From an uncultured Bacteroidales bacterium (GTDB lineage Bacteria; Bacteroidota; Bacteroidia; Bacteroidales; P3), in contig CAMUZR010000001.1 in assembly GCA_947165255.1 (NCBI GenBank), positions 62,001 through 126,000 of the forward strand: a stretch of 64,000 nucleotides of DNA, written 5' to 3'. Under the pieces are notes generated by a model. It searched no databases. It saw only the letters and a program-made list of their open reading frames with translations, and had not been told where the DNA came from. A program made the translations under genes and the position numbers. Position 1 is the stretch's first letter. The number at the start of each line of letters is the position of its first letter. Below are positions 1-9,083 of this stretch, one piece after another.

Positions 1-327
1 ATAGCCGACACGCTCTGTGAGCGCATCATGACAGGCCAATGGGGCGACGATGAGCGGATACCCTCGGTGCGCGACGTGGCCGCCGAGCTGGGAGTCAACC
101 CCAACACCGTCATGCGCACCTACGAATACCTACAAACAGCCGAGGTCATATACAACCGGCGCGGTGTGGGCTACTTTGTGGCCCCCAAGGCCAGCGAGCT
201 TATCCTCAAACTGCATCGACAGGACTTCATTCACGACGAGCTGCCCTACATCGTCCAACGCATGAACATGCTGGGCCTCAGTTGGAACGACCTTATCAGT
301 GAAACCCAAAAGATGCAGACGGCATGA
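1..327 (+). CDS. GntR-family transcriptional regulator (5' end outside the window)
   Basis: The reading frame is open from base 1 (I-A-D-T-L-C-E-R), so the true start lies upstream. The visible 108 residues hold the C-terminal part of a GntR-type winged helix: RIPSVRDVAAELGVNPNTVM is the recognition helix region, followed by the wing RRGVGYFV. After the DNA-binding domain there is only a short helical tail (about 45 residues) and no large effector domain. That architecture fits the small YtrA subfamily, which in this phylum often sits beside ABC transporters or envelope genes. The stop codon overlaps the ATG of the next gene (ATGA), so the two are translationally coupled and probably share an operon. 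The ligand and target are unknown. Family assignment is firm; the YtrA subfamily is an inference. Confidence 0.9.
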   Translation: MADTLCERIMTGQWGDDERIPSVRDVAAELGVNPNTVMRTYEYLQTAEVIYNRRGVGYFVAPKASELILKLHRQDFIHDELPYIVQRMNMLGLSWNDLISETQKMQTA

Positions 328-1676
328 AGAAGATTTTCTTAGCCCTACTGCTCCTTGCCGCCGCCACGACCGCCCAGGCGCAGGGTGCCTACACCACCCT
401 GCGTGGGCGCGTGACCGATGCCGAAACCAAAGAGGGGCTGCCTGCCGTGACCGTCTACCTGGCCAGTCAGGCCGTCTACACCCAGACCAACAGTGACGGC
501 CAGTATGTGCTGAAGGTGCCAGACAGCCTTGCCCAGGGCAGCGTGGTCTATGCCCTCATGGGCTACCACCGCGACACTGTGCTGCTTGCGGCGGCCCAAC
601 TGAAACCCAATCGGGCTTTGCGGTCCGACGGCGGCCGCTGGCTGAGGGAGGTCTCCGTCACCGAGTACTCGCCCAAAGCGGTGCGCAAGCTGCTGATGGA
701 TGCCGTGGACCGCATTCCGCAGAACTACGAGACCGACAGCATGGTGGGCACTTGGTTCTATCGCGACGTGCGCCTGATGAACGGCGAGCTCTTCCTCTTC
801 GACGAGATGGTCTTCGACGCCCTGCGCGTGGGCTACGACAAGCATCACAAACTGAAGAAGTTGAACAACCGCAAGGGCCCATACGGCGCGGTGTTGATAG
901 ACTATAAGCGGCCCATCGAGAGCAACTACACTACCATCCGCCACGACCGCCTGCTGCTCTGCGACACCGGCTATGTCAGCCGTGTCACCAATGGCATGGC
1001 CGACAATTACATTGCCTACTCCGAGCACGAGGTTCTCTTCGACCCTGTGGAGGTGCCCAACACCCAGGCCAATTTGGCCGACCGTTATGTCAAGAAGGCT
1101 AAAAACCTACAGATGCACGAGATCGTCGATGCCGACGGCAAGGAGTACTACGTCATCACCAAAGACCTAGATATGGCCCAAAAGAACATGATAACGCTCC
1201 GCCAATCTGTGCGCATCACCATTGCCAAGAGCAACCTGGCCATCGTCAGCTATGAGGAGTCGCAGTACTTCATGATGCACCCCTACTTCCCGCTCAAGCA
1301 GGTCTTCAAGCAAGCCGGCGTCGACTCCATAGCCTACGAGACCCACAACACCTACCACTACGGGCAGGTGGGTGGCCGCTACACCCTCACCTCCTACAAC
1401 CGCCACGAGCACACCTACCTCTTCTGTGCCGAGAACAGCCCTTTGGGTGCCCGCCGCCAGCACATGGAGAAACGGTGCACCTGTGTACTTACCGGGCAGC
1501 ACAAAGAAGGAGCCTCGTTCCTGCATAACAACGTCATACAGGAACCCGGCGGAGTGTTGGTCACCAACCGCCGTGCCGACCACAAGCAGTACGACGAGTC
1601 CTTCTGGCAGCAGTACAACTACATCCCCCTCGAAGCCTCCATCAGGCAAAAGTTGGAGCAAAAACTAAAAAAATAG
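324..1676 (+). CDS. Secreted protein with carboxypeptidase-like regulatory domain
   Basis: A 450-residue protein with a clear signal peptide (MKKIFLALLLLAAATTAQAQ, cleavage near residue 20). Residues about 25-100 form a CarboxypepD_reg-like beta-sandwich (LRGRVTDAETKEGLPAVTVY, then DGQYVLKVP), the module that in Bacteroidetes often heads TonB receptors and periplasmic proteins. The remaining 350 residues are rich in beta structure and contain no motif I recognise. There is no TonB plug, no lipobox and no T9SS tail, so it is probably periplasmic or loosely attached to the outer membrane. It overlaps the GntR gene by 4 bp and may be under its control. The function is unknown. Confidence 0.8.
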   Translation: MKKIFLALLLLAAATTAQAQGAYTTLRGRVTDAETKEGLPAVTVYLASQAVYTQTNSDGQYVLKVPDSLAQGSVVYALMGYHRDTVLLAAAQLKPNRALRSDGGRWLREVSVTEYSPKAVRKLLMDAVDRIPQNYETDSMVGTWFYRDVRLMNGELFLFDEMVFDALRVGYDKHHKLKKLNNRKGPYGAVLIDYKRPIESNYTTIRHDRLLLCDTGYVSRVTNGMADNYIAYSEHEVLFDPVEVPNTQANLADRYVKKAKNLQMHEIVDADGKEYYVITKDLDMAQKNMITLRQSVRITIAKSNLAIVSYEESQYFMMHPYFPLKQVFKQAGVDSIAYETHNTYHYGQVGGRYTLTSYNRHEHTYLFCAENSPLGARRQHMEKRCTCVLTGQHKEGASFLHNNVIQEPGGVLVTNRRADHKQYDESFWQQYNYIPLEASIRQKLEQKLKK

Positions 1677-1979
1677 CGCCCCGCCTGTAATATTTCGCCT
1701 GCTCATACGTTATTATAAATAGAAAAACACAAGTGTAAGACCCGCCCCTTTCGAAACGATGAGAAAAGAGTTGGACAATGGTGACAAATCCAAGCACATC
1801 CCCGGGCGCTAATGGCAAACCGCGCCGGCGTATCGCCCGCCGATGCCGGGCCGCATCCTCCGCCCTCCCTTCACCCGCCGCGACGCCGGCTGTTCCTTGT
1901 CACATCCTCTATACATCCTCTATCGTTCTTCCATTCCCCATCCAAGAAATAAACAACACACAATAAAAAAAAACAGAAA
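1677..1979. other. Intergenic stretch without a recognisable gene
   Basis: About 300 bases between the regulatory-domain protein and the lipoprotein gene. The short ORF inside it (about 1778-1966) has no start signal or protein-like composition, and I do not call it. The only notable element is a short dispersed motif at 1911-1931, described separately. Confidence 0.5.
1911..1931 (+). repeat. Short dispersed intergenic motif, copy 1
   Basis: The 16-base core TCYTCTATYGTTCTTC occurs here, at 8800-8820 on the minus strand and at 51140-51155, always outside genes. Copies 1 and 2 agree over 21 positions with two mismatches. The role is unknown. Confidence 0.4.
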
Positions 1980-2597
1980 ATGAAAAACAATTTTAGAATC
2001 CTTGCCACCCTCTTCGTGGCCGCAACGCTGGTCTTTGCCGGTTGCAAAAAAGACGACGTCAACCCCATCACCCCCGACAATCCCGACAACCCGGGCGACG
2101 ACCCCATCGAGAACATCTACATCGGCACCTCGTGGGAATCCCATCTGGAGAGCCAGTTCTCGTATCAGGGCATTCTTGAGGAAATCACCTACGACCTTAC
2201 GCTGGACTTCCTCGATTCAGTCAACGCCGAAATTTTCCATGACCTCTATGTCTACCTTCCCGACTACCCCTCCTATTCGCAGGGCGATAACTTCACCGAG
2301 AGCTTTACCTATGCCTTCCTAGCTGACACTGTCGTGCTCTACGGCTCATTCATCGACGACGAAACGGGCGACACCGTCGACTACAAATACGAAATGTCCC
2401 ACGACAAGGTGGCCAACACCCTGACCATGGTGTTGGACGATGCCGACATGCGCGATATCATGGGGACCGACACCATTGTCTTCACCCCTCGTGCTACCAC
2501 AACTGCCAAAAACAGCATCCTGGGCAACGGCACCCTCAACGGCCGCAACCGTTGGCAGAAACTGATGGACAAGATTGCCTCCGCCATTGAGAAATAA
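1980..2597 (+). CDS. Hypothetical SPII lipoprotein
   Basis: A 205-residue protein with a lipoprotein signal peptide ending in the lipobox LVFAGC (Cys21). An acidic, proline/asparagine-rich spacer (TPDNPDNPGDDP) follows, as is usual for Bacteroidetes surface-exposed lipoproteins. The rest is rich in Thr, Tyr and Asp and looks like a small beta-barrel or lipocalin-type fold of the kind annotated as hypothetical in this order, although I cannot assign a family. It lies 24 bp upstream of the C10 protease gene on the same strand and may be co-transcribed with it. Its function is unknown; an inhibitor or accessory role for the protease is only a guess from position. Confidence 0.7.
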   Translation: MKNNFRILATLFVAATLVFAGCKKDDVNPITPDNPDNPGDDPIENIYIGTSWESHLESQFSYQGILEEITYDLTLDFLDSVNAEIFHDLYVYLPDYPSYSQGDNFTESFTYAFLADTVVLYGSFIDDETGDTVDYKYEMSHDKVANTLTMVLDDADMRDIMGTDTIVFTPRATTTAKNSILGNGTLNGRNRWQKLMDKIASAIEK

Positions 2598-2621
2598 TAA
2601 TCAGAGCCGAATACTCCCAGC

Positions 2622-4601
2622 ATGAAAACATTAAGAACAATAGTCCTTATGGCCACTGCGGCACTCCTCACGAGTGCCGCCATGGCCTCTCCCGTGTCGC
2701 CCAAGCGCGCCGCTTCGGTGGCACAGCATTTTTTCGGCACCCTCTCCGATGCCAAAGGCTCCCTGCAGGACCTCAGTGAGGAGTGGCCTTATGACGGAAT
2801 GTATCTTTTCGTGGGCAGCCAAGGGGGCTTTGTGCTGGTCGCTGCCGACGATGCAGCCCGCCCCATCCTGGGCTATTCGCCCAGCGGCTCCCTCGACCCT
2901 CATAATCTTCCCACCCCCTTGCAGCAGTGGCTGCAGGCCTACCAGCAGGAAATAACCGCCCTCCGCGAGGCCAAGAGTACGCCCTGTGCGGCTTATGCCA
3001 CCGAATGGTATGCCCTAGAGAACAACCTTATGCCCAAAGACAGCGCGGACGGAGGCGTTGGTCCCCTGCTGACCACTCGTTGGGATCAGGACTACCCCTA
3101 CAATGGCTACTGCCCTCGCGGCACCGTCACCGGCTGTGCCGCCACCGCCCAAGCCCAAGTCATGAACTATTGGCAGCACCCCGCCTTCGGCCAGGGCAGC
3201 CACAGCTATGTTCATGAGGTCTACGGCCTCCAGCAGGCCGACTTCGGCCATACGCTCTACGACTGGAACAACATGCCCGACCAAGCCTTTTCGTCCACAC
3301 CCATGGAACAGAAAGAGGCCGTGGCCCTGCTCATGTACCATTGCGGCGTGAGCCTCGACATGGGTTACGGCACTGCGGCCCAAGGCGGCAGCTCGGCGGC
3401 CGGCCTGGCCGGTATGGATGGCTTCACCAGCATAGACAACTCGTTGAAAAATTATTTTTGCTACAGCCCCGAAATGCGTGTCGTGTTCAAAGACTATGGC
3501 TACACCAATGAGCGTTGGCGCGACCAGATCATTGCCGAGCTCGACCAGCTCCGCCCCGTCGTCTATACCGGCTCGGCCACCCAGGGCGGCCATGGTTTCG
3601 TTTGCGACGGCTATGACAACCGCGGCTACCTGCATTTCAACTTCGGCTGGAGCGGCGTGGGCGACGGCTTCTTCCCCGTTGATTCCATCAGCCCCGGTGT
3701 GGGCGGTGCCGGCGGCAACGGCACCTACACCTTCAATATGAACAACTCAGCCCTCCTGGGTTTGGTGCCCGACTACCGCCTGCGGGTCAGCGACACCGCT
3801 TTCTCCATACCCCGTCAGGGTGGAGCCGACTCGTTGCTGCTGGCGCTCAACGACACCGTTCGCGCCCCATGGACCATGATGCAGAACGACGCCGACTGGC
3901 TCACCCTCCAGGCCGACTCCTTCAGCCGTGCCGGCTGGATTCGTTTCCAGGCCCAGGAGAACAACACCGGCCGCGAGCGGGTGGCCTATATAACCTTTGT
4001 CCAAGGCGACCAGCAGTGCACCGTCCGTGTGGCCCAGGCCGCCTACGACCCCGAAGAGATGTGCCCCCTCACCGTTGTTATGGAATGCACTCGCGGCAAC
4101 GGATGGCAGGGCGGTGCCTACCTCTCGTTGGAGTCGGCCGGCCATTACGTCTATGGCACCGCCGCCCTCCAAGGCAGCACCCGCGACTCCGTGGTCATAC
4201 TCGTCGCCCCTAGCGAGGTCTACTCCGTCTTCCACCCCGGCGGCGGCACCGACCGCTACATCAACTACTACGTCCGCAACCAGTATGGCGAGGACTGCGT
4301 CTCGGTCGAATACGCCTACCGCAATGGCGGCACCCACCTCCTCCAGTGGCCCTGTGCCCACCTGGGCATCGCCGACACCCCCGCTCCTGCCCCTGTGGAG
4401 GTCTATCCCAATCCCGCCACCACCGTGCTCAACATCCAAGCCGACGGCCTGCAAAAAGTCGAACTGATGGACATGGGCGGCCGCCGCATCATCACCACCA
4501 CCCAGCCTCAGCTCAACATTGGCCAGTTGCCCCGTGGCGCTTATTTTGTGCGCATTACCACGGCAAATAGTACTACCGTCAAACGGGTGGTGAAGAAATA
4601 G
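2622..4601 (+). CDS. C10-family (streptopain-like) cysteine protease with T9SS type A sorting domain
   Basis: A 659-residue secreted protease. Residues 1-22 are the signal peptide. Residues about 23-125 are a Spi-like inhibitory propeptide (VSPKRAASVAQHFF, VLVAADDAARPILGYS). The papain-fold domain spans about 145-385, with nucleophile Cys172 in GTVTGCAATAQAQVMNYW and general base His324 in GGHGFVCDGY, followed by LHFNFGWSG. A BACON-type beta-sandwich follows at about 388-475. The C-terminus (EVYPNPATTVLNIQ to VKRVVKK) is a T9SS type A sorting domain, which directs export across the outer membrane and attachment at the surface. Family members such as SpeB and interpain degrade host proteins. 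The next gene encodes a periplasmic thioredoxin and the one after that an M16 protease, so this looks like a proteolysis cluster. Confidence 0.93.
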   Translation: MKTLRTIVLMATAALLTSAAMASPVSPKRAASVAQHFFGTLSDAKGSLQDLSEEWPYDGMYLFVGSQGGFVLVAADDAARPILGYSPSGSLDPHNLPTPLQQWLQAYQQEITALREAKSTPCAAYATEWYALENNLMPKDSADGGVGPLLTTRWDQDYPYNGYCPRGTVTGCAATAQAQVMNYWQHPAFGQGSHSYVHEVYGLQQADFGHTLYDWNNMPDQAFSSTPMEQKEAVALLMYHCGVSLDMGYGTAAQGGSSAAGLAGMDGFTSIDNSLKNYFCYSPEMRVVFKDYGYTNERWRDQIIAELDQLRPVVYTGSATQGGHGFVCDGYDNRGYLHFNFGWSGVGDGFFPVDSISPGVGGAGGNGTYTFNMNNSALLGLVPDYRLRVSDTAFSIPRQGGADSLLLALNDTVRAPWTMMQNDADWLTLQADSFSRAGWIRFQAQENNTGRERVAYITFVQGDQQCTVRVAQAAYDPEEMCPLTVVMECTRGNGWQGGAYLSLESAGHYVYGTAALQGSTRDSVVILVAPSEVYSVFHPGGGTDRYINYYVRNQYGEDCVSVEYAYRNGGTHLLQWPCAHLGIADTPAPAPVEVYPNPATTVLNIQADGLQKVELMDMGGRRIITTTQPQLNIGQLPRGAYFVRITTANSTTVKRVVKK

Positions 4602-4650
4602 TGAGATCTGAGCACCGCTAATTCTAACCTTATTTATAAGGAGTAGTACC

Positions 4651-5619
4651 ATGAAAAGAGTTTTCATACTATTGGTTCTCGCCATGGCCGTGACATCCCT
4701 TGGGGCTCAAGAGCTGTGGAATGGTGTAGTCACTTACAGCCACAGGGTGGTGGGTGGCGGGGTCACCACCTACACCTCCTACTATCGGGGGGCGGACGTA
4801 ATGACCGACATGCCCCAAACGAAGACCAAGACGCTCTACCTGTCGGCCGAGAAAAAGATGTACACCGTCATGGGCATGATGGGCAAACCCATCGTATCCA
4901 CCCAAGGACTCGACCCTGACACCATGACGGTGCCTTTGCTTGAGGTGGACAACGGTTTAGAAACCTTGGCGGGTCACCGTTGTCTGAAAGTAAGCTTCGA
5001 GAGCGGCAATGCCATGGTCAGCCAAACAACCACCGTTTGGCTCGACACCACCTACCACATTCCCTTCGAATACTCCCTCAACGAAGAGGTACCCTACGGG
5101 TTGCCAGTGCGCACCGAGATGCGGATGAAGATGCAGGGGCAGACAATGGACATTGTGTCCGTGCTGTTGTCGGCTGTTGAGGGCAAAGTGGACGATACTT
5201 TTTTCACCCCACCTTCCCACGAGGGGGCTGTCACCCTCAGCATCGACGCTGAGGGCAACCCCCTGTTGGAAGGCGACACCACAGGCCTTTTTGCTCCGGT
5301 GCACTCCAATCTGCTCGACGAGGCCGACTCGGCAGGGTTCCGCAAAGCCATAGCACATGGCAAAACTGTCTGCATGTTCACCGCCGTGTGGTGTGGCCCT
5401 TGCCGCCTGATGTACCCACGCATAGAGGCTGTTGCAAAACAGTTGGGCAGTGACTACCGCTTCATTAAAGTGGACATCGACCGCTGCCCCACTATTGCCA
5501 AAGAGTACGGCTGCACTACCATCCCGGTCCTCATCCTCTTCGAAGAGGGCAAAGAACTACGTCGCCTTACCTCGGCCGTCTACAGCCAAGAGGATATTCT
5601 GCGTTTCCTTACGCAATAA
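4651..5619 (+). CDS. Periplasmic protein with C-terminal thioredoxin domain
   Basis: A 322-residue protein with a signal peptide (cleavage near residue 19). The start follows a good AAGGAG ribosome site, which is unusual in this order. The N-terminal two thirds (about 20-200) is a beta-rich domain of the DUF4412/GLPGLI type (ELWNGVVTYSHRV, YYRGADVMTDMP). The C-terminal 110 residues form a thioredoxin fold with the complete active site AVWCGPCRLM and the cis-proline segment TTIPVLILFEEGKEL. It is probably a periplasmic disulfide reductase or isomerase. It lies between a cysteine protease and an M16 protease, and may keep secreted or periplasmic cysteine proteins reduced; that link is inferred from position only. 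Confidence 0.85.
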   Translation: MKRVFILLVLAMAVTSLGAQELWNGVVTYSHRVVGGGVTTYTSYYRGADVMTDMPQTKTKTLYLSAEKKMYTVMGMMGKPIVSTQGLDPDTMTVPLLEVDNGLETLAGHRCLKVSFESGNAMVSQTTTVWLDTTYHIPFEYSLNEEVPYGLPVRTEMRMKMQGQTMDIVSVLLSAVEGKVDDTFFTPPSHEGAVTLSIDAEGNPLLEGDTTGLFAPVHSNLLDEADSAGFRKAIAHGKTVCMFTAVWCGPCRLMYPRIEAVAKQLGSDYRFIKVDIDRCPTIAKEYGCTTIPVLILFEEGKELRRLTSAVYSQEDILRFLTQ

Positions 5620-5705
5620 CCCGGGCCTGTACGCCGCGGTTAGTCCCGAGAGGAACCGAAAACAAACCCACAATAGTCACCCAAGTATCATTAAGAAATA
5701 TACCC

Positions 5706-8585
5706 ATGAAAAGATTTTTTTCCCTTATCCTCCTGATGGCTGTTGCTGCGGTGCTCCATGCCCAGCTGCCCGTCAAGGTCGAAACCTTCCGTCTCGACAA
5801 CGGTCTCAAAGTAATCCTCTGCGAGGAACACAGCCAACCCAAGGTCTACGGCTGCGTGGTGGTCCATGCCGGCAGCAAGAACGAAAACCCCTCTGCCACC
5901 GGCGTGGCCCACTACTTCGAACACATCATGTTCAAGGGCACCGACCGCATCGGCACCACCGACTGGGCCGCTGAGAAACCCTATCTCGACAGCATTAGCC
6001 AGGCCTACGACCGCCTCCACGCCACCCAAGACCCCAAGCAGCGCCACGACATCCAGCTCGAAATCAACCGCCTGAATATCGCTGCCTCCAAGTATGCCAT
6101 CCCCAACGAGGTCGACGCCATCCTGCAGCAGATGGGCTGCACTGGCCTCAATGCCGGCACCAGCTACGACTACACCGTCTACTACAACACCCTCCCCTCC
6201 AACCAGCTGAGCAACTGGATGGATGTTTACGCCGAACGTTTCCGCAACCCCGTATTCCGCCTCTTCCAGTCCGAGCTGGAGGCCATCTACGAGGAAAAGA
6301 ACATGTATGACAACCAAATGGTACACGACTTCGGCCGCAACCTCTTCACCGAATCTTTCGGCGACCACCCCTACAGCCGCGAAGTCATCGGCCTGGCCGA
6401 CCATCTCAAAAACCCGCAGCCCAGCCAGATGCAGTGGTTTTTCGATACCTACTACGTGGCCAACAACATGACCCTGATCTTGGTGGGCGACTTCAACGCC
6501 GCCGAAGCCCGCCAACTCGTCAAAATGAAATTCTCCGACTGGCGCAGCGGCACACTTCCCCCCCAGCCCGCCCACAGCCTTCCCCAGTTCGCCGGGCGCA
6601 AAGTGGTCGACGTCCGCCAAACCCCCATTAAGATGGGACTCATGGTCTTCCCCGGTGTGCCCTGCGGCCACTCCGACTACCTCCCCCTGCAAATGCTGGC
6701 CAGCCTCCTTGACGGCGGCAGCGGCCTGCTCGACAAAGCCACCACCGACGGCCGCATCATGGAGGCACAGTTCCTCCCCCTCTCGCTCCAAGATGCAGGC
6801 ACCAACGTCATCATGTACGTCCCCAACATCATCGGGCAGAAACACCAAGCCGCCGAACAAGTCATTTGGGACTGCCTCGACAGCATCAAGCAGGGCAACT
6901 TCAGCGAAGAACTGCTGGAGAGCATCAAGATTTCCAGCCTCGTGGAACGCCAGCGGCAAGTGGAAAGCTACGAAAGCCTCGCCCAGCTGCTTCTCCAGCT
7001 CGAACTCGAAAACAGCAGCTATGCCGAATGGATAAACGACAACAAACGCTGGATGGGACTCACTCGCGACGAAATATCCGAGGTGGCCAAACGCTACTTC
7101 GACCCCGACCGCTGCACCCTGGTGCGCTCCAAGATGGGCTTCCCTCGCCACGACAGCGCCGTCAAACCCGACTGGGAACACCTCGAAGCCCAAAACCAAA
7201 ACCTCCACTCCCCCTTCGCCCAGATGATAGCCTCCCAGCAGCCCGACCCCATCAAACCCCAAGAGGTCGACTTCAAAACCGACGTCGCCATCACCCCCCT
7301 CACCCCCAACTGCAGGCTCTACAGCGCACCCAACCCCAAGAACGATGTCTTCCAACTCACCCTCACCTTCAAATATGGCGAGTTGGACAACCACGACCTT
7401 GAACGTGCCATGTACTACATGCACTCCGTCGGCGCCGACGGCATGGACCGCCAGCAGTTCAATATGGCCCTCGACCGCCTCGGCGGCTCCTGCTACCTCG
7501 GCTGCAGCGACGACGAAAGCACCCTCACCATCAGCGGATTGGAACAGAACCTCGACAGCATCCTCAGCCTCGTGGCGCGCTGGATTGCCCGCCCCACCCA
7601 CGACCCAAGGCAAATCAAACTCCTCGTCGATGCCATCAAGGCCGAAGAAAAAGCCTCCAAAAACGCCTCCGACTCCTGGTTCTCCGCCCTCAGCGAGTAT
7701 GTCGACTATGGCAGCCAGTCCTCCTTCCTGCGCAAAACACCCTACAAGGAGTGGGGCAAACGCACCGGCCAGCAGCTCCACGACGAGGTGGCGCGCATCT
7801 TCTCCCGCAACGGCCATGCCACCTTCTCCGGCAACACCGACCCCGGCGACCTCTGCCAGAAGATACACGCCTACGGCCTTGTCCGCAACGAGGTGGAAGT
7901 AGTCCCCAACCGCGCTTTCAAAAAACAGCCCCACACCCAGTCGCAGGTTCTCTTCGTATCCAACAAAAAGTTCCTCCAGTCCGACATCGCCTTCCTCATG
8001 CCCAGCATCGATTTTGACACCGCCGACCGCGCCGCCGCTCTCCTCTTCAACGAATACTTCGGCGGAGGCATGAACAGCGTCGTCTTTCAGGAAATACGCG
8101 AATTCCGCTCCCTGGGCTACAGCACCTATGGCCGCTTCCGTTTCGACCTCTTCAACCGCAACCCCGCCTTCATGTATGCCTTCCTCGGCACCCAGTGCGA
8201 CAAGACCCGCGACGGCGTCGAAGCCATGCGCGACCTCCTCCTCGCCCTTCCCGACCGCCCCGACAAGCTGACCCCGGCCATCGAACATCAGGTGGTGGCG
8301 CGCAACAGCAACTACAGCACTTTCCGCACCCTGCCCAGCTTTGTACAGACCTGCATGGAAGACTATGGGTGGCAGCGCGACCGCACCAACGAAATCACCC
8401 AGCAAATCAGCCGCCTCACGATGGACGACCTCAAGGCCTTCCATGCCAAGTACATCAAAGGCCGTCCCCTCCTAGTGCTCATCTCTGGCAACGCCAAGAA
8501 GTTCAACCCCAAGGAAGTGGCCAGCCTGCTCGGTCCCACCGTTTCCGCCACCGAATACAAATACAAACAACTCTTCAGGTTCTAA
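5706..8585 (+). CDS. M16-family zinc metalloprotease (pitrilysin/PqqL-like)
   Basis: A 959-residue protein with a signal peptide (residues 1-20, cleaved after LHAQ). The inverted zinc motif HxxEH is present as HYFEH (His69, Glu72, His73). The third metal ligand is likely in the segment AIYEEKNMYDNQ near residue 200. Two tandem M16 halves are visible (about 25-480 and 520-930); the second lacks HxxEH and is the usual inactive partner of the clam-shell. Such enzymes degrade peptides in the periplasm. It is the last gene of the plus-strand group and is followed by a strong terminator at 8624. A 917-codon open frame runs antisense to it but is a codon-bias shadow. Confidence 0.93.
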   Translation: MKRFFSLILLMAVAAVLHAQLPVKVETFRLDNGLKVILCEEHSQPKVYGCVVVHAGSKNENPSATGVAHYFEHIMFKGTDRIGTTDWAAEKPYLDSISQAYDRLHATQDPKQRHDIQLEINRLNIAASKYAIPNEVDAILQQMGCTGLNAGTSYDYTVYYNTLPSNQLSNWMDVYAERFRNPVFRLFQSELEAIYEEKNMYDNQMVHDFGRNLFTESFGDHPYSREVIGLADHLKNPQPSQMQWFFDTYYVANNMTLILVGDFNAAEARQLVKMKFSDWRSGTLPPQPAHSLPQFAGRKVVDVRQTPIKMGLMVFPGVPCGHSDYLPLQMLASLLDGGSGLLDKATTDGRIMEAQFLPLSLQDAGTNVIMYVPNIIGQKHQAAEQVIWDCLDSIKQGNFSEELLESIKISSLVERQRQVESYESLAQLLLQLELENSSYAEWINDNKRWMGLTRDEISEVAKRYFDPDRCTLVRSKMGFPRHDSAVKPDWEHLEAQNQNLHSPFAQMIASQQPDPIKPQEVDFKTDVAITPLTPNCRLYSAPNPKNDVFQLTLTFKYGELDNHDLERAMYYMHSVGADGMDRQQFNMALDRLGGSCYLGCSDDESTLTISGLEQNLDSILSLVARWIARPTHDPRQIKLLVDAIKAEEKASKNASDSWFSALSEYVDYGSQSSFLRKTPYKEWGKRTGQQLHDEVARIFSRNGHATFSGNTDPGDLCQKIHAYGLVRNEVEVVPNRAFKKQPHTQSQVLFVSNKKFLQSDIAFLMPSIDFDTADRAAALLFNEYFGGGMNSVVFQEIREFRSLGYSTYGRFRFDLFNRNPAFMYAFLGTQCDKTRDGVEAMRDLLLALPDRPDKLTPAIEHQVVARNSNYSTFRTLPSFVQTCMEDYGWQRDRTNEITQQISRLTMDDLKAFHAKYIKGRPLLVLISGNAKKFNPKEVASLLGPTVSATEYKYKQLFRF

Positions 8586-8623
8586 CTATTGTCCGATGCC
8601 CCCGCCTCGCGGCGGGGGCTGGG

Positions 8624-8657
8624 CCGCACTGCACCCTCTAGGGCAGTGCGGTTTTTT
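8624..8657 (+). terminator. Rho-independent terminator after the M16 protease
   Basis: A perfect 9-bp stem (CCGCACTGC / GCAGTGCGG) with a 10-base loop and a T6 tail, 39 bases after the stop codon. Confidence 0.85.
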
Positions 8658-9042
8658 ATCGCTACCGCCGTTCGGTCGCGCCCATCTCCGGCAAGAAACA
8701 AAAATGGGGAAAAGAAACCATGCTGTTCCCCCAGCCATAATGTGCCGTATAACATTCGGATTAACATTCCTTCGGCCTTACTTGTCCATTCTGGAGCTCG
8801 AAGAACAATAGAAGATGTATCGACCAACTATAGACGAAATGGCGAAGGCAGAGCGAAGGCACGGCGAAGGGGATGTGATAAATGCGGAATTCGGTCTTTC
8901 AGATTTTTTTTCGTTCATTCCCCCCGAAAAAAAGATGAAATGTCATAAATCGTCCAAAAAATAATTAACGGCAAATACGTGATAATCCTTGTTCGATAAA
9001 AACTGGTTTTCATCAGTCGGCGCACAAGTCATATTTTTTATG
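8658..9042. other. Intergenic stretch without a recognisable gene
   Basis: About 385 bases, becoming AT-rich towards the YitT promoter. Short ORFs on both strands lack coding character. It contains the second copy (8800-8820, minus strand) of the dispersed motif also seen at 1911 and 51140, and a GCGAAGG triplication near 8840-8870. Confidence 0.5.
8800..8820 (-). repeat. Short dispersed intergenic motif, copy 2
   Basis: Minus-strand copy of the motif at 1911-1931, with two mismatches in 21 bases. It is not inside a gene. Confidence 0.4.
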
Positions 9043-9050
9043 TAAATTTG
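9043..9050 (+). promoter_or_regulatory. Bacteroidetes -7 promoter element (TAAATTTG) for yitT
   Basis: Matches TAnnTTTG, so transcription should begin near 9057. This excludes a possible TTG start at 9048 and decides the ATG at 9084 for the YitT gene. Confidence 0.6.
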
Positions 9051-9083
9051 CAAACTCAAATCAAAAGCACAATCGAAATCACG

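Noticed and set aside
5691..8444. A 917-codon open frame antisense to the M16 protease
   Set aside because: Its composition (Val/Gly/Ala/Glu-rich, no motif) mirrors codon bias of the real gene, which has a signal peptide, HxxEH and proper flanks.
9048..9083. TTG start for YitT at 9048
   Set aside because: It lies within the -7 promoter element, so it would not be in the transcript.
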